A DNA stretch of 64,000 nt. It comes from Allodiplogaster sudhausi. Lineage: Eukaryota > Nematoda > Chromadorea > Rhabditida > Diplogasteridae. The notes under the pieces were generated by a model. The model did not search any database, had not been told where the DNA came from, and was given only the letters and a program-made list of their open reading frames with translations. Made by a program: the position numbers and the translations under genes. This document shows positions 1 to 11,780 of the stretch, piece after piece. The DNA lies in NCBI GenBank assembly GCA_945643635.1, contig CALZFC010000007.1:1266501-1330500 (forward strand). Reading direction: 5' to 3'. Numbering within the stretch: position 1 is the stretch's first letter; the number at the start of each line of letters is the position of its first letter.

Positions 1-699
1 TTTGATGGCGGACAATGCGGATGTGTCATTTCTCGTTGGTTTGGCGCGTTGTTGTGATTGAGGCTGGTGCCTCTCGCGTAGTGGGCTTGACACTTGCAGA
101 GAGGGCTGTCACGGTCACATAATTAAAGTGGAGACGAAAGAGAACTATAGAGAGAGAGAGAGAGAGAGAGAAAGGTGTGATTGAGAGAGAGAGACAGAGA
201 GAGAGAGAGAAAATGGGAGGGGCGCAGAGCAACGACGGGTGTTTATGATGGCATGCCCATGGGCTCTTGGCCCTTTCACACTCTCTCCCTCTTGATGTGA
301 TGGTAGCGGCCGCTCCTTGCGTGTACCTCATGTAACTTGATATCTGGCACCCAACCCAGAAAATGTCAGAACCCTCTCCCCACTCATATCATTCCTATCT
401 CTCCGCATCTAGAAGTAGTCAGCAAATAAAGTGAGTGGCAAAGACGCAGTTCACACCTTCTTCCCTCCCCCAGGAGTGAAAATGATTAGAAGCTATTGCC
501 ACGCGCGCTGGATTACTCTCGGGCTCCTCAGAACTTCATTGCCTTTACTTGCCATTCGCGTTTCCATGGCTCGCGAAATTGAGAGACAAACTCGAAGTGT
601 ACGGAACCCTTAAGATGTATCCTAGCTTAGGTTTTTGCAGCAACTGCCTTAGTAACCAATGATATTTTTGATTTTATTATGGTGAGGGGAAATAAGAGA

Positions 700-815
700 G
701 TGAGATAGGGAGAGAGAGAGAGAGAGGAGAGAGAGAGAGGAGAGAGAGAGAGGAGAGAGAGAGAGAGGAGAAAGAGAGAGAGAGGAGAGAGAGAGGAGAG
801 AGAGAGAGAGGAGAA

Positions 816-848
<33 letters not shown>

Positions 849-878
849 GAGAGAGAGAGAGGAGAGAGAGAGAGAGGG
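700..878. repeat. (GA)n / (AGAGG) microsatellite
   Basis: A nearly uninterrupted purine tract of GA dinucleotides broken by AGG and AAAG interruptions at semi-regular spacing. It is the longest pure-purine block in the first 3 kb and is typical of the microsatellite type spread through the window. Confidence 0.9.
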
Positions 879-1788
879 AAAGAATCATGTGGCGTTGTTC
901 GCTATAGTTGCTTTTCAGTACTTTTTGTTATCGATGGCGGATCCATTAGTTCATACGAATAGTTGACTTCTTCAACGTCGTCCGTTATCCTCTGAAGGAA
1001 ATTGAAACGTAGCTATATTTGGAAAGGTTCGTGAACTTTCTCTTTCTTTCAACACTTTCTGCAAGACCTATTTTATGTTTTCTATCCTTATTAAAAAAAA
1101 CTTTACATATATATAGCGGAAAGCATAATGTATATCCCTCCCCCTCTCTCTCTCTCCTCCCCTCTCTCTCACTCTCTCCTCTTCCTTCTCGCTGTCGTTC
1201 TTTGTCTTGCTGGCTTGATCCATATAATATAACAACTGGAGGAGACTCATCGCAAATTGTTCTTTGTCCGCCTTAATGTCCCTCTTCTTTCTCCTTGTAG
1301 ATGGCGCCTTTGTTTTTACTTGCCTGCTCGGCTTGAAATGCAACCCTCGTTGTCTCCGTGCACTCGCTGAATTATTGATGCCTTTTCGACTTGCAACGCC
1401 AAAAACTGAGGGAGCGAAAAAGGCATAAGAATTAGTGTGGTGAAGAAATCGGAAAGAGAGAAAGTGAGAGAGAGAGAGAGAGAGAGAAATAATGAGAGGG
1501 AGAGAGAAATTGGAAGTGATTGAAGGAATATATGGTGCGCAAGTCTCGCTTTGCTATGCTGCTGCCGTTTCTTGAGCATAGTAACCGTTAGCTTCTTCTG
1601 ACTCGCAGTTTTGTTCTTTTACCTCAGAATGAGGCTTCCAAGTGCTTCTTTTGTAACCTTTTTGTGGCCTTTTCCAGGTCTTGGTGCTAGCAGCCAGCGA
1701 TGTAGAAGTTACTCTTGCTTACAGCTTATTTCAATGTCATCGGTTATTTCTCTATTTCTTGTGACATTATCAGAAATGAAGAAGTGTT

Positions 1789-1876
1789 CTTCTTACAGGA
1801 ACACTTCTTCATTTCCATTTTTCAAGTATGAATGCATCCTTGGAAAATGGAAATGAAGAAGTGTTCCTGTAAGAAG
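1789..1876. repeat. near-perfect 38-bp inverted repeat (hairpin)
   Basis: Arms 1789-1826 and 1839-1876 are reverse complements over 38 bp with a single mismatch, separated by a 12-bp loop. Part of the arm (AATGAAGAAGTGTTC) also occurs just upstream near 1775 as a third copy. The stem is longer and more perfect than a usual pre-miRNA. It could be a small foldback element, an siRNA-type hairpin or a chance product of local duplication and inversion. No target-site duplication is evident. Confidence 0.8.
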
Positions 1877-2214
1877 AAAGTAGGATGTCATATTAGTTGT
1901 ATCCTTCCGTAGCATGCCAGTTAATAAATTAGACCAGAGGAAATGAGCGTTTGCATCAGGAGCGAGTGCTCGGAGAGGAAGCCATTTCGGAGACTTCCCT
2001 TCCTCATTATGACCCCTCTCTCCCTCCCACCAATTGAAGGATCAGAGATGTCGGATACTCACCTGCCCAATTTTATGAGTCACTTAAGAGGCTCAAGTGT
2101 GATGCTAAACAAATAAAATCGAGCCTAGATATGTTGAAAACAAAGATTGGCGTAGCGCGAGCTGATCACTAAAAGAGTGGTGAGACAGCTGCCCTTTGTC
2201 ATTGTGAGAAGAAC

Positions 2215-2705
2215 GAAGAGAGAGGGAGAACGAGGAATAGAAGGAGAGAAAGAATGTGTAGGAGAGAAATAGAGATAAAGAAGGAGAGAGGGAAAGAGAG
2301 GAGTAAAAGAGTAAAGCAGGGGTTGAACAGGCGGTGCGTACTCGATCCCTAGAGAGAACGGAATAGCCACAGCACACCATTCATTTCGCCCGTCTTGGCA
2401 CGGCTGAGCAGGAAGGGGAAGAGCCGCTGGCAGAGGGCTGCTCTGCTCAAGGGCATCCCTGCAGATGCCCATTCCCAACCTAACACATCATCCATCTACA
2501 CCGCACCATGCCATTCGAGGGATAGAGAGAGGAAGAAAGAGAGAAAGAGGGAAAGAGAGAGAGAGAGAGAAAGAGAGAGATGGAAAGAGAGAGAGATAGA
2601 GAAGGAGAGAGCGAGAGAGAGAGAGGGAAAGAGAGAGAGAGAGAGAGAGAGAGATGTGGAAGGGAGATACAGGGAAAGAAAGAGGCAGAGAGAGAGAGAG
2701 AGAGG
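2215..2705. repeat. GA-rich microsatellite blocks
   Basis: Two purine-rich blocks (about 2215-2310 and 2520-2705) of GA, GAAA and GAGG repeats on the + strand flank a mixed-composition segment. Open frames across them on both strands are low-complexity artefacts. Confidence 0.85.
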
Positions 2706-3381
2706 ATCTGACAAGGGACATCTGCTGCCCTCTCCCAACCCCTGTCACTTCATCGCAGAGGGCATTCAGCCCACCCAGAGACTGCCATGACCGCTTTCCC
2801 CTTTCCCTTAGCGATCTTTGTTCATTGTCTGCGTTGCTTGCATTGTATGCCTGTTATGATTACTCTCTCCAGCGTATCTTATTATAACCATGTCTGACCA
2901 AAGCAGTTTACCACCAAATATGCAAAACGAGTGTTTTGGAGCCTTTGAGAATTGCAGAGTATGGAATACGAGAAGAGGTCAGGCTGATGTTTGTTTGGCC
3001 GAGACGGAGAAAGAGAAAGAAATAGGGAGAGAGAGAAAGAGATGAAAAAGAAGCGAAAAGAGCATTCATAGAGATTTTCTTTTTTTCAGTTTTGCCTGTG
3101 GAAATGGGCGAAAATTATGCAGAAACCTTATATTCTAATTTTGGCTGCTTAATAGTATATAGCTTGAGGGACTCAGATTTTTCTCTTTGGGTCCCTCACC
3201 CTCTTTCCCCACTTCTTTAATCGGCAATTATGTAACAATATCTGGGCTATTTAGATATAAATAGGAATGGATTGACAAATATCAAATAATTGTATACCAT
3301 TTTACCTACTCTACCCGTCCACCTCTCCAACTTTTTCGCTATTTGCGGTATTCTTTTCATTTGTAGAGATAAATTTGAATT

Positions 3382-6300
3382 ATGAACAATTCAGAAACGA
3401 GCGATGAAATATTGCTTATTAACGTATATTTAGACCTTTCCTTGAATTCCAGAGAAGACGGCGAAGACTTTTGCTGCAGTTGCGGTGGAGGTTCAACGGG
3501 ATCAGACGCCTGCTTCCCTAGTGGAAAGAACAGCAGCAGAGGTGAGAGTTGAACCAGAGAGAGAGAGAGAAGAAAGTATCATTGCTTTAGATACCTCGAT
3601 CGGCCAGCTTCTCCTCTCTAGACCCGGACGTCTTCTCATTTTCTTCACCTCTATGATTATCATCTATTTTATATACTTAGGCGAGTTGTTTTATGATTCG
3701 ATCTATTTTCTACCCTCTCTTGTTCATGGGCATTTGTCCTTTGTAGATGAGTTCCTGCTGAGGTTTTGGCGGGTTCCTTTTAATGCTATTGATGTGATAT
3801 GCGATTCATTTGAATACAACCATTTTTTTTTCTTCTTTAGCACTGGCACTGACGGGTGAAACTGACGGCTTTGGAGAGGAAGGCGCAGTCCCGGTTGTAC
3901 GCACCGACATCAATTCAACTAGGTATCTTTTGGAACACATTTTGTACCCAAGAAATACTTTTTAAATCTGATTTTCTGTTTATTTTGCGGGCAGTGGTTT
4001 TTTTTTGTTTTCTTCCTAGGAACCCAAAAAAATCAATTTATATTTCATTGTTAAATTTAGAGCTAAACGGAGTGTGTGTCTTATTTATTCTTAATTTATA
4101 GAATTGTAATAATGACAGGATGAAATATAAAAGAGAGAAACTTTTGCTTTGCAGGGCTCGCGACATCCTCACTGAGTTGTGCTCTGCTTACGAACGGCAG
4201 GAAGTGGCCGGCGATGCCTGTGAGCGTCTCTGCTTCCACAGGGATTGGCAGATTACCGATTTCTACGAATCCAACAAGGTTACTTGCTTTTTGCATTACA
4301 TTTTCTATCATATTTTTGTTATTTTTCCCACTAGACATTCGTATATTTTGCTTGAAACACGCACCCAAGATTCTTAACGAATTGGTTGTATGCAGGTGGT
4401 GATTATGGTGAAGGATGGCGGGCAGACGAACATTTTCAAGAGCTCACACCCATTCATTGGAGACTACGCTCCTCCCGACGACAGATGGAGCGAGAAGGAG
4501 TTCATTCATCAAGTGCATATTCACTTTTTTTTTTTACTTTTTTTTCTGTAATATTTTTGTAATGTCATATTCTGCTGATTGTATATATTTTTTTTGTAAT
4601 GTAACATTCTGCTGATTGTAATTTTTTTTTGTAATGTCACATTCTGCTTCTCTCCCTTCCTCTTTTCTTTCTTTTCTACCATCTCTCTATCTCTCAGTCA
4701 CATAATCTCTTTCTTTCTCTCTCTCTCTCACACACACACACACTCTCTTTCTATCTCTCTATCTCTCAAATACACACTCTCTTTCTCTCTCTCACACACA
4801 CACTCTCTTTCTCTCTCTCTCTCTCTTTCTCTGTCTGCTTCTTCTTCATTTTCTCAAGAAGACTAATGCCAATTGTCCTTCTGAAGGTGCGCGAGCGTGC
4901 GAATACGGAGACGGCCCTTGGCTGGCCTGCCGACCTCTCCCATCATCTCCTCCGTGCTCTCTGGCCTTCCAGAGCCAGGGCGGGCGGCGCTTCTCTCTCC
5001 AAGGCAGACCGGCGTAGTCTTTGGGCTCTCATCCAACAGCCAGAGTTCGTTTTTTTCGTGCTGATTACGTGCCGTGGATGCTATAGGAGTTTTGATATAA
5101 CGTAGTACGTGCGATTTGCATTTCATTAGTTGACTATTTTAAGGTTTGTGATGTTTCGATTGCTGCCGCTTTCACGAGTCACGCCGAAGGTTAACTCTTT
5201 ATTTTTCTTTTGACAATGACGTAGCAATTATTTAGTTGATACTTATAAAGTAATAGTCTTTCATTGGAAGGTGATCGGAAGTTGCGGCCACTTGTATCAC
5301 ACTGAGTCTCTGGTCGCTTTTCGCATGAAGGGATACTACGTCAACTTGAAGGTTCCACTGCTTCTCTCTTCTTTGCAAAATTTTAATTTTAATGGTTGTT
5401 TTTTTAGTTACATAACTCAATTATTATTCAAGTTGAATATCAGGTTTTTTACTTTTTACCTTTAGGGCAAAATCCTTGTGCATCTAATGGGGACTCTGAA
5501 ACTCTTCTACGAGTTCCTGAACGAGCCTCTCCAGTGGTGTGATGTTCGATTCGAGAATCTCGGACTTTCTGCTGACTATCCCAAGAGGTTCTTATTTATT
5601 CTTTACGTGTTTATTCTTACTTTGTTATAATTGTTACAGTCCTCTGACGCTTTCATTTGTATTTAAAATAGTACTCATGTACAATGGGTCGTTGTTGTTC
5701 AGATTTGTCATGATGGATGGCGATCTTCTGTACACGGAGTCTCGACTGAAGAATCTGCTAACAGCAAAGGTCACTTTATTCACTAGAGTGGAATATTAAA
5801 GTAGAACGCTTCGGAACATTCTTATTATTTTGGGAAATTAGATATAAATATACAGTATATTTTCGTTAATAACATACAATATTTTCTCAATCACTGTTCG
5901 CATTTTTTCGTTAATAGTATTGTTGCACAAAGTGCAACGATCTTTTTAATTTTTTTTATTTACGAAATGAGGATATTGAAAGACATGCGCTGTTAATTTA
6001 ATTTGATTATCAATTCAAGCAGACCCTTACATCTCCTAATTCCTTTTATCTGTCTTGCAGTCGTGTACTTCGGACGAGGACTGCACGATTGGAGACTGCA
6101 CCAGTCGTTGCCAAGCTGACCTGAAGTGCTCGCCTCGCACTAACGAGAATCTCGATGTCAGTCTTACAATTTAGTTTGTCCATTTTATCACATTAAAATA
6201 AATCTTGATTTATATAATTTTGTATATGCCAGTTTTTTTTAACTTGTTTAATTTTATATTTACCCCTGTGGAATGGAAGTGTCAGGGTTGCATTGTAGGT

Positions 6301-6451
6301 GTTCTGCGAGAAGTTGATCAACAAGTTGTTCGGGTCGAACTGGTCGAAGAGTAACAAGTATCTCCTTGCATGTCACGATACTTCGAGTAACTTCACTCAG
6401 AAGCTCAATGACCTGAGGCTGACTTGGTCGTGGACTCTCTCAGATGTCTAA
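3382..6451 (+). CDS. DIPK1/FAM69-like divergent protein kinase, ten exons
   Basis: Exons 3382-3541, 3841-3922, 4155-4278, 4396-4512, 4887-5048, 5271-5351, 5466-5587, 5703-5769, 6061-6156 and 6299-6451 join in frame to about 387 codons. The family is the cysteine-rich, kinase-like DIPK1 (FAM69) group of the secretory pathway. Diagnostic segments are a Cys-rich N-terminal part (ELCSAYERQEVAGDACERLC), the SLSKADRRSLWALIQQPEF block, GSCGHLY, the PLQWCDVRFENLG catalytic-loop-like block, and a C-terminal Cys cluster (SCTSDEDCTIGDCTSRC). Vertebrate members start with a signal anchor. None is seen after the Met at 3382, which follows an in-frame TGA at 3376, so an upstream exon may be missing. The 3' end of exon 5 (donor near 5049) is the least certain junction. 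I infer an ER/Golgi protein; kinase activity is unproven for this family. Confidence 0.85.
4690..4855. repeat. CT/CA microsatellite in DIPK1-like intron
   Basis: Mixed (CT)n and (CA)n tracts fill most of the intron between the exon ending at 4512 and the exon starting at 4887. They end about 30 bp before the acceptor and could contribute to its pyrimidine tract. Confidence 0.85.
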
Positions 6452-7926
6452 TGGCCTTCGATCTGGTTCCCTTCCGCACTTTATCAGACCAATCGTAGCC
6501 TACTTTCCTGTTCAACTTTTTGAGCCACTACCCAACTTAACATTCACATTTCTAAATTTTGCTGTTTGCGATTATTACGTCACATTTTGGACACAAACTC
6601 ATAATATGCGGTATTTCTTGATTGTTAGACATAATAAGTCTTAATAGAATAAGCTAATGTGGAAAAGATATTATGTATACTTGGGAAAGTACCGCGTATT
6701 TTAGAGAGAATGCTTGACCTTCTTGCATAACATTCTGATTGCCTGCCGCTGAACGCCATGATTCTTACGGGTGCCCGACAGCAATTTGAGTTTAACCCTT
6801 TCTGCCTTCTCGCTGATTTTGAATTCCTGGAAATGAGCTTTAAACTTGACTGCTCCCTTCTTCCTTTCGTGACACCTCTCGGTGCAGAAGAGCATCTCTC
6901 ATACTTCGGGTCAATGCTAGTGTATCCATCAAGTGCTAAGTGTACGGTGGTTCTTGATCGTATCCACATGATTACGGTAGACTTGCCGATGCTTAATGGT
7001 AATTCAGCAACTGGAAGTAATATTTAGATTGTGTCCTCGGGTACTTGCAAAGCATTCACTGTGTGCACGATTGTTACTTGGCGTGTATTTCGTTTGTTAC
7101 ATCTTTTCTCACTCTTCTCTTGTTCCTTTTGATTGAAATGCTCGTGAGCAAGTTGAACGGGTTGCTTAAGAAGAATAAAGAGCTAAGCTTCTAACTCTTT
7201 TTAAGCAAAAGTGTTCTCTGTGTATCAAAGCCAATGCGGGAATTGAAATGTAGGAAGACCAAGAAGAAGTTTCTGAGAAAAAAAATATTTACTGAAGTAA
7301 GCAATTCGGTACCAAATCACAGAAACGCTGAAGAAGCTATAGGTTTAAGAAGAAGAGAGGACAAGAAAAGAGGAAAAGAAAAGATGAGGAAGACCAGGAA
7401 ACAAAGGCAGGGGATGGAAAAGGACTTGGAGGGGAAGGGTGGACGGTAAAAGGCCATTGAAGAGTTACGATGATCAGAAAGGCAGAGACAGGAAGAGAGA
7501 GAGAGAGAGAGAGAGAAAGAGGAAAAGAATGAGAAAGAGAACACACTGATTGAACGACGACGATAGAAGCAGAAAGCAAAGGAAAGGAAAAAAGAACGAA
7601 TAGACGGAAAAGAATAGAGAGATAAAGCTTCCGATCTTTCTTCAGAATCGACAACAACGACTAGGCTACACCACCTCAGATACAATCCGATACAAAAAGG
7701 TTTGAGAGACAGAATGAGGGAACGACAGAGACAGAGAGAGAAAGAGGGAAGCAGAGCTGAGCCAGCGACGGAGACAGAATGAGTGACAGGATAGACAGAC
7801 ATAGATATAGAGATATGAAGATAGAGAGAGAAAGAGACAGAGAGGGTAAGAGACAGACAGAGACAGAGAGAGATAGAGGGAGAAAGGGACATAGAGACGG
7901 AGTGATAGAGACAGAGAAATAGACAG

Positions 7927-7963
<37 letters not shown>

Positions 7964-8960
7964 ATTATTTTGCAAATTACCGAGCTATTTCCATCGCACA
8001 AACTTTTGCATACCGTATCTTCACATTATAACATTTCTTTGCGCGACAGAGCGCTAGAACTCGAGTACTTAAAGTCTTCACCACAGGGGCTTCCGAAATC
8101 ACTCATTCATTTTGCGAGCCCCGAATTGCTTCTTTGCTTACACACTCACCATTTCAGCGATTTCAGCTTGATCTGACAGAAATGGGGCTGGACTCTGAAA
8201 TAGGGCTTGAGGCCCTACGGTTATACGAATTTCAGAATTCATCCGCGTGTCGTGCGCCTTTGATCTATCAATTCATAACGATGATCAAGGGAGGACGACA
8301 AGCAAAGGAATAGAGAGAGAAGAAAGAGAGAGAGTGAGATTTGATAGGAGAGAAGATGTAGAAGACAAAAGTGAGATTGGAGAGGAAGGGACGAGAAAGA
8401 ACGAGGGGAGAGCATGAGATTAGAGAAGAACAGACTAGAGGGAGAGCAGAGAGAGTGAGATTAAAGAGCAGGGGAGGAAGAGAATAGAAATTCTCGGCTC
8501 AACGTCTTCTAACGTCCGCCGTTGGGACCATTTTGAGCAGTCTTGGGCCAACCGTAAGCTCAAACATGGCGACAGCGGCAGACGTGTTGAAGAGGCAGTA
8601 GAGAGAGAGAGAGAGAGAGAGAGAAGAGCGAGGAGAGAGAGAGAGAGAGTAGAGAGTGGATAGAGAGAGAGTAGAGGGAGGGATTAAGTTGCCAGGATCT
8701 TGCTGCACTTCTCTCATCATTGCGATGTAGTACGGCGGAAGGGCCAAGTTGAAGAGTACCGACGAGAAGGGTCAGAAGAGAGGGGGAAGAATGGGACGCC
8801 CTGACGACTGCTCGTATCAGAAGCCTTTGAAGATGCAACGGAGGAGTGATTTGCTCCGCCCATGGGCAGGCAGAAAAGTTCGTTGAGGTGCGTGTGTGAA
8901 GCTAAATTGGTGTGGGGACGCAACGAAACTGTAAGAGAATGAGACAGGGTGAGAGAGACG

Positions 8961-8994
<34 letters not shown>

Positions 8995-9270
8995 TACATA
9001 GAGAGAGAGACATACATAGAGAGAGTGAGACAGAGAGAATGATAGAGAGAGTGAGAGAGAGAGAACGAGACAACAATAGATGGACTTTTCTCTTTCCTGT
9101 TTCATTAACTGATTAGCTGATTTTTCACAAGATATTTAATTGTGTAATATGACTTATCTCCCGAAAGATGGATCATTGACAACTCTTATCATTTGCATCC
9201 TACCTATCAATGGATCGGCTTAAATTCTTGAAAAAATCGTATTTTGAGGAGTAAATTTAATTTTTTTTTT
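6452..9270. other. gene-poor spacer with GA repeats
   Basis: No recognisable gene. Two overlapping open frames, on + at 6758-7027 and on - at 6701-6895, have non-repetitive composition but match no family I know and lack supporting splice structure. From about 7490 to 7965, 8295-8490, 8600-8665 and 8950-9065 the DNA is dominated by GA-rich microsatellites. Nothing else stands out. Confidence 0.6.
7490..7965. repeat. GA/GACA-rich low-complexity block
   Basis: Purine-rich DNA with GA, GACAGA and GATAGA repeats, ending in a pure (GA) run at about 7930-7960. Long Ser/Leu open frames on the minus strand are artefacts of this composition. Confidence 0.85.
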
Positions 9271-9930
9271 CTCTCCAGCTCTCTCCTCTGAGGAGAGCAC
9301 TCTCCACCGGCATTCTCTCCAGCTCTCTCCTCTGAGGAGAGCACTCTCCACCGGCATTCTCTCCAGCTCTCTCCTCTGAGGAGAGCACTCTCCACCGGCA
9401 TTCTCTCCAGCTCTCTCCTCTGAGGAGAGCACTCTCCACCGGCATTCTCTCCAGCTCTCTCCTCTGAGGAGAGCACTCTCCACCGGCATTCTCTCCAGCT
9501 CTCTCCTCTGAGGAGAGCACTCTCCACCGGCATTCTCTCCAGCTCTCTCCTCTGAGGAGAGCACTCTCCACCGGCATTCTCTCCAGCTCTCTCCTCTGAG
9601 GAGAGCACTCTCCACCGGCATTCTCTCCAGCTCTCTCCTCTGAGGAGAGCACTCTCCACCGGCATTCTCTCCAGCTCTCTCCTCTGAGGAGAGCACTCTC
9701 CACCGGCATTCTCTCCAGCTCTCTCCTCTGAGGAGAGCACTCTCCACCGGCATTCTCTCCAGCTCTCTCCTCTGAGGAGAGCACTCTCCACCGGCATTCT
9801 CTCCAGCTCTCTCCTCTGAGGAGAGCACTCTCCACCGGCATTCTCTCCAGCTCTCTCCTCTGAGGAGAGCACTCTCCACCGGCATTCTCTCCAGCTCTCT
9901 CCTCTGAGGAGAGCACTCTCCACCGGCATT
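9271..9930. repeat. 15-copy perfect 44-bp tandem satellite
   Basis: Exactly 15 head-to-tail copies of a 44-bp unit (660 bp) with no difference that I can see between copies. Each unit contains the palindrome CTCTCCTC-T-GAGGAGAG, so every monomer can form an 8-bp-stem hairpin. Because 44 is not a multiple of 3 and the unit has no stop on the minus strand, all three minus frames stay open and encode the same 44-residue periodic peptide (for example MPVESALLRGESWREC). No start context, splice sites or composition suggest real coding. Confidence 0.95.
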
Positions 9931-10079
9931 CTCTAGCTCTGCTCCTCATAAACATCGAACGAGTGTCATTATAGTCTTCTCCAACGCCAAGATTTTTTCT
10001 CGCTCTCTTCTCTGCATGAGAAGAAACTGTTCAGAAGGCACTCTGATCATGATCCTGATTGTGAGGCTCTTCACATCGT

Positions 10080-11450
10080 GTCAGTCCTTCCCGGCTCGAA
10101 TGCAGCAGGGAGACCCACTCTGCTCACGGTCTGCCTTAGGGACTCTATTTCCTTTGCGCTAGCAATTACTCCATAGTGACTTCTGGTCAAGAAGCAGGTT
10201 TTCTAATTACATAATCTTATGATTTCTCCGCTAATCAGCATTACCTTCCTGATTACTGCAACTGCGCATTTTCAGGGAATGGAATTGGTTCCAGAAGGCT
10301 AACTATGTAGTTAAAAATTTTGCCTGAACAAAACTTTGTTAGACTTTTTCTGACTATTAAAAACAGTTTGACCTAATCAAATACTGTAGCACAAAACACC
10401 CGAATCTAATCTAACACTACCACGAATTTTTTTACTCTGTAGCTCACCAAACATAATGTTATCCGAGCGAATTCTTTCATACTGTTGACATTAAAAGTTA
10501 ATTTTCTCCTGACACGAATTTGTTCATTCTGTAGTTCTCTCAAATTTAATTTTCTCCTTTCACGAAATTTTTTACTCTGTAGGTCAGCCAAACATAGTTT
10601 TCTCCTGGCACTAATTTGTTTATGCTGCAGCGTTCTAAATTTGTAATCTCGTTTATTTTTTACTTTTCTTTATAAGAATAGCCTTGCGAAATAATAAAAT
10701 ACAAAAGTTCACTGCTTATGAAATTCTTTTTAGATTCTAAGCTAAACTTATCAAGACTTTTCAAACTTTTATTTACAACAGCTGCAATGCTAAATAATAA
10801 ATAAATGATAAATAATAAATAAACAATTAAAAAAAAATTCTCAGTCCATGCTCTGAGCCGTCAAATGTAGCAGGGAGATTCCATCTGCTCAGTCTGCATC
10901 AGTCACACCTCTACTCCTGATCAGAGATGGTAACGGCCCGGCCCGGCCCGGCCCTGGCGGGCCCGCGGGCCGGGCCGGCCCAATTTCCCAGGGCCCCGGG
11001 CCGGGCCGGGCCGGGCCCAAAAAAGTTGGGCGGGCCCGTGAGCCCGTTTGGGCCCGCAATGTCGTCCAGTCTGGACGACTGGTGGCATTGTTAAGAGCAA
11101 AACTTTCTTCATTTGTTTATTTTCCCGCCTAAAAGTCTTTTTTATATACATTAAAATGAATGCTCGTAGCCCGAGCATGAAAAATTCTGAATTTCAAAAC
11201 ACTTTGTAACTCGTCGGACTTTTTTCCCAGAATTTTTTTGAAAATCGGGCTCAAACGGGCCCACGGGCCGGGCCGGGCCGGGCCCAAAATTCTAGGGCCC
11301 GGAAATGGTTCGGGCCGGGCCGGCCCAAACCTTGGGCCCGACGGGCCGGGCCGGCCCAAAATTTTTGGGCCATTTACCATCTCTGCTCCTGATTCCCGCA
11401 ACTGCGCCTTTTCAGAGAAAGGAATTTGTTATAGAAAGCCGTAATCCTTT
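10080..11450. repeat. diverged local duplication (empty and filled sites)
   Basis: Two diverged copies of a segment can be matched. 10095-10140 resembles 10862-10905 (GCAGCAGGGAGA followed by CTGCTCA). 10244-10310 resembles 11386-11450 (CCTGATT, GCAACTGCGC, TTTTCAG, GGAATT). The second copy is split by the hAT-type element at 10922-11385, so the first copy is a paralogous empty site. Between them, 10410-10640 carries decayed tandem motifs around TTTACTCTGTAG and TTTTCTCC. No gene is seen. Confidence 0.7.
10922..11385. mobile_element. hAT-type MITE, copy 1
   Basis: A 464-bp non-autonomous element bounded by terminal inverted repeats CAGAGATGGTAA / TTACCATCTCTG and flanked by an exact 8-bp direct duplication CTCCTGAT at 10914-10921 and 11386-11393. 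An 8-bp target duplication and a CAGAG terminus fit the hAT superfamily. The interior is extremely GC-rich, made of palindromic GGGCC/GGCCC runs at both ends around an AT-rich core, and can fold strongly. No transposase is encoded; open frames inside are Pro/Gly/Arg artefacts. A second copy lies at 15182-15556. Confidence 0.9.
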
Positions 11451-11780
11451 GAATGACCCGACATTTCACAACCTTTTGAAAGCGAATTTTGCGGATTGCA
11501 TACATTGTAGTGGTTATATTGCTGTTACATATCACACGAAGAACACAGTATTTATTTTACTTATTCCAAATATGTTCATGATTCCTCTGGGCACTTAGTG
11601 CGCGTATAAAGCATAATGGCAAATACAAGGCAGCTAATATCGGAAATCGTCTGGTAAAAAGGAACGAAAGCAAATTGAGTATGCACATTGACGGATTAGC
11701 GAGTAGTAAAAAAAAGTTATTGTCGCAAAGGACAGGCCACAGTTTGTTCGCGTAGAGGATCATACATTACAAAGTTTTCT

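Larger units (their letters stand above)
1..3381. other. gene-poor GA-rich spacer
   Basis: No coding region is recognisable here. Open frames in this stretch are translations of purine microsatellites (Ser/Leu or Arg/Glu runs) and match no family I know. Dense (GA)n tracts lie near 150-210, 700-880, 1465-1510, 2215-2310 and 2520-2705. The only structured element outside them is the inverted repeat at 1789-1876, listed separately. Promoter or 5' UTR sequence of the downstream DIPK1-like gene may lie in the last few hundred bases, but no core promoter motif is convincing. Confidence 0.6.

Noticed and set aside
6701..7027. Overlapping non-repetitive ORFs on both strands downstream of the DIPK1-like gene
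   Set aside because: Both are short and unrecognised, and they overlap each other antisense; no exon continuation could be found.
7317..8001. Apparent Ser/Leu-rich membrane proteins on the minus strand
   Set aside because: They are translations of (GA)n microsatellites; similar ORFs occur at every GA/CT tract in the window.
9271..9930. CRISPR-like array
   Set aside because: Units abut directly with no unique spacers, in a spliceosomal eukaryotic genome.
9207..9955. Long minus-strand open frames encoding a perfect 44-residue repeat protein
   Set aside because: They arise because a stop-free 44-bp satellite is read in three frames; there is no start context, splice structure or matching family.
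10921..11444. Pro/Gly/Arg-rich ORFs over the GC-palindromic elements
   Set aside because: They are frame shadows of GGGCC repeats within MITEs.
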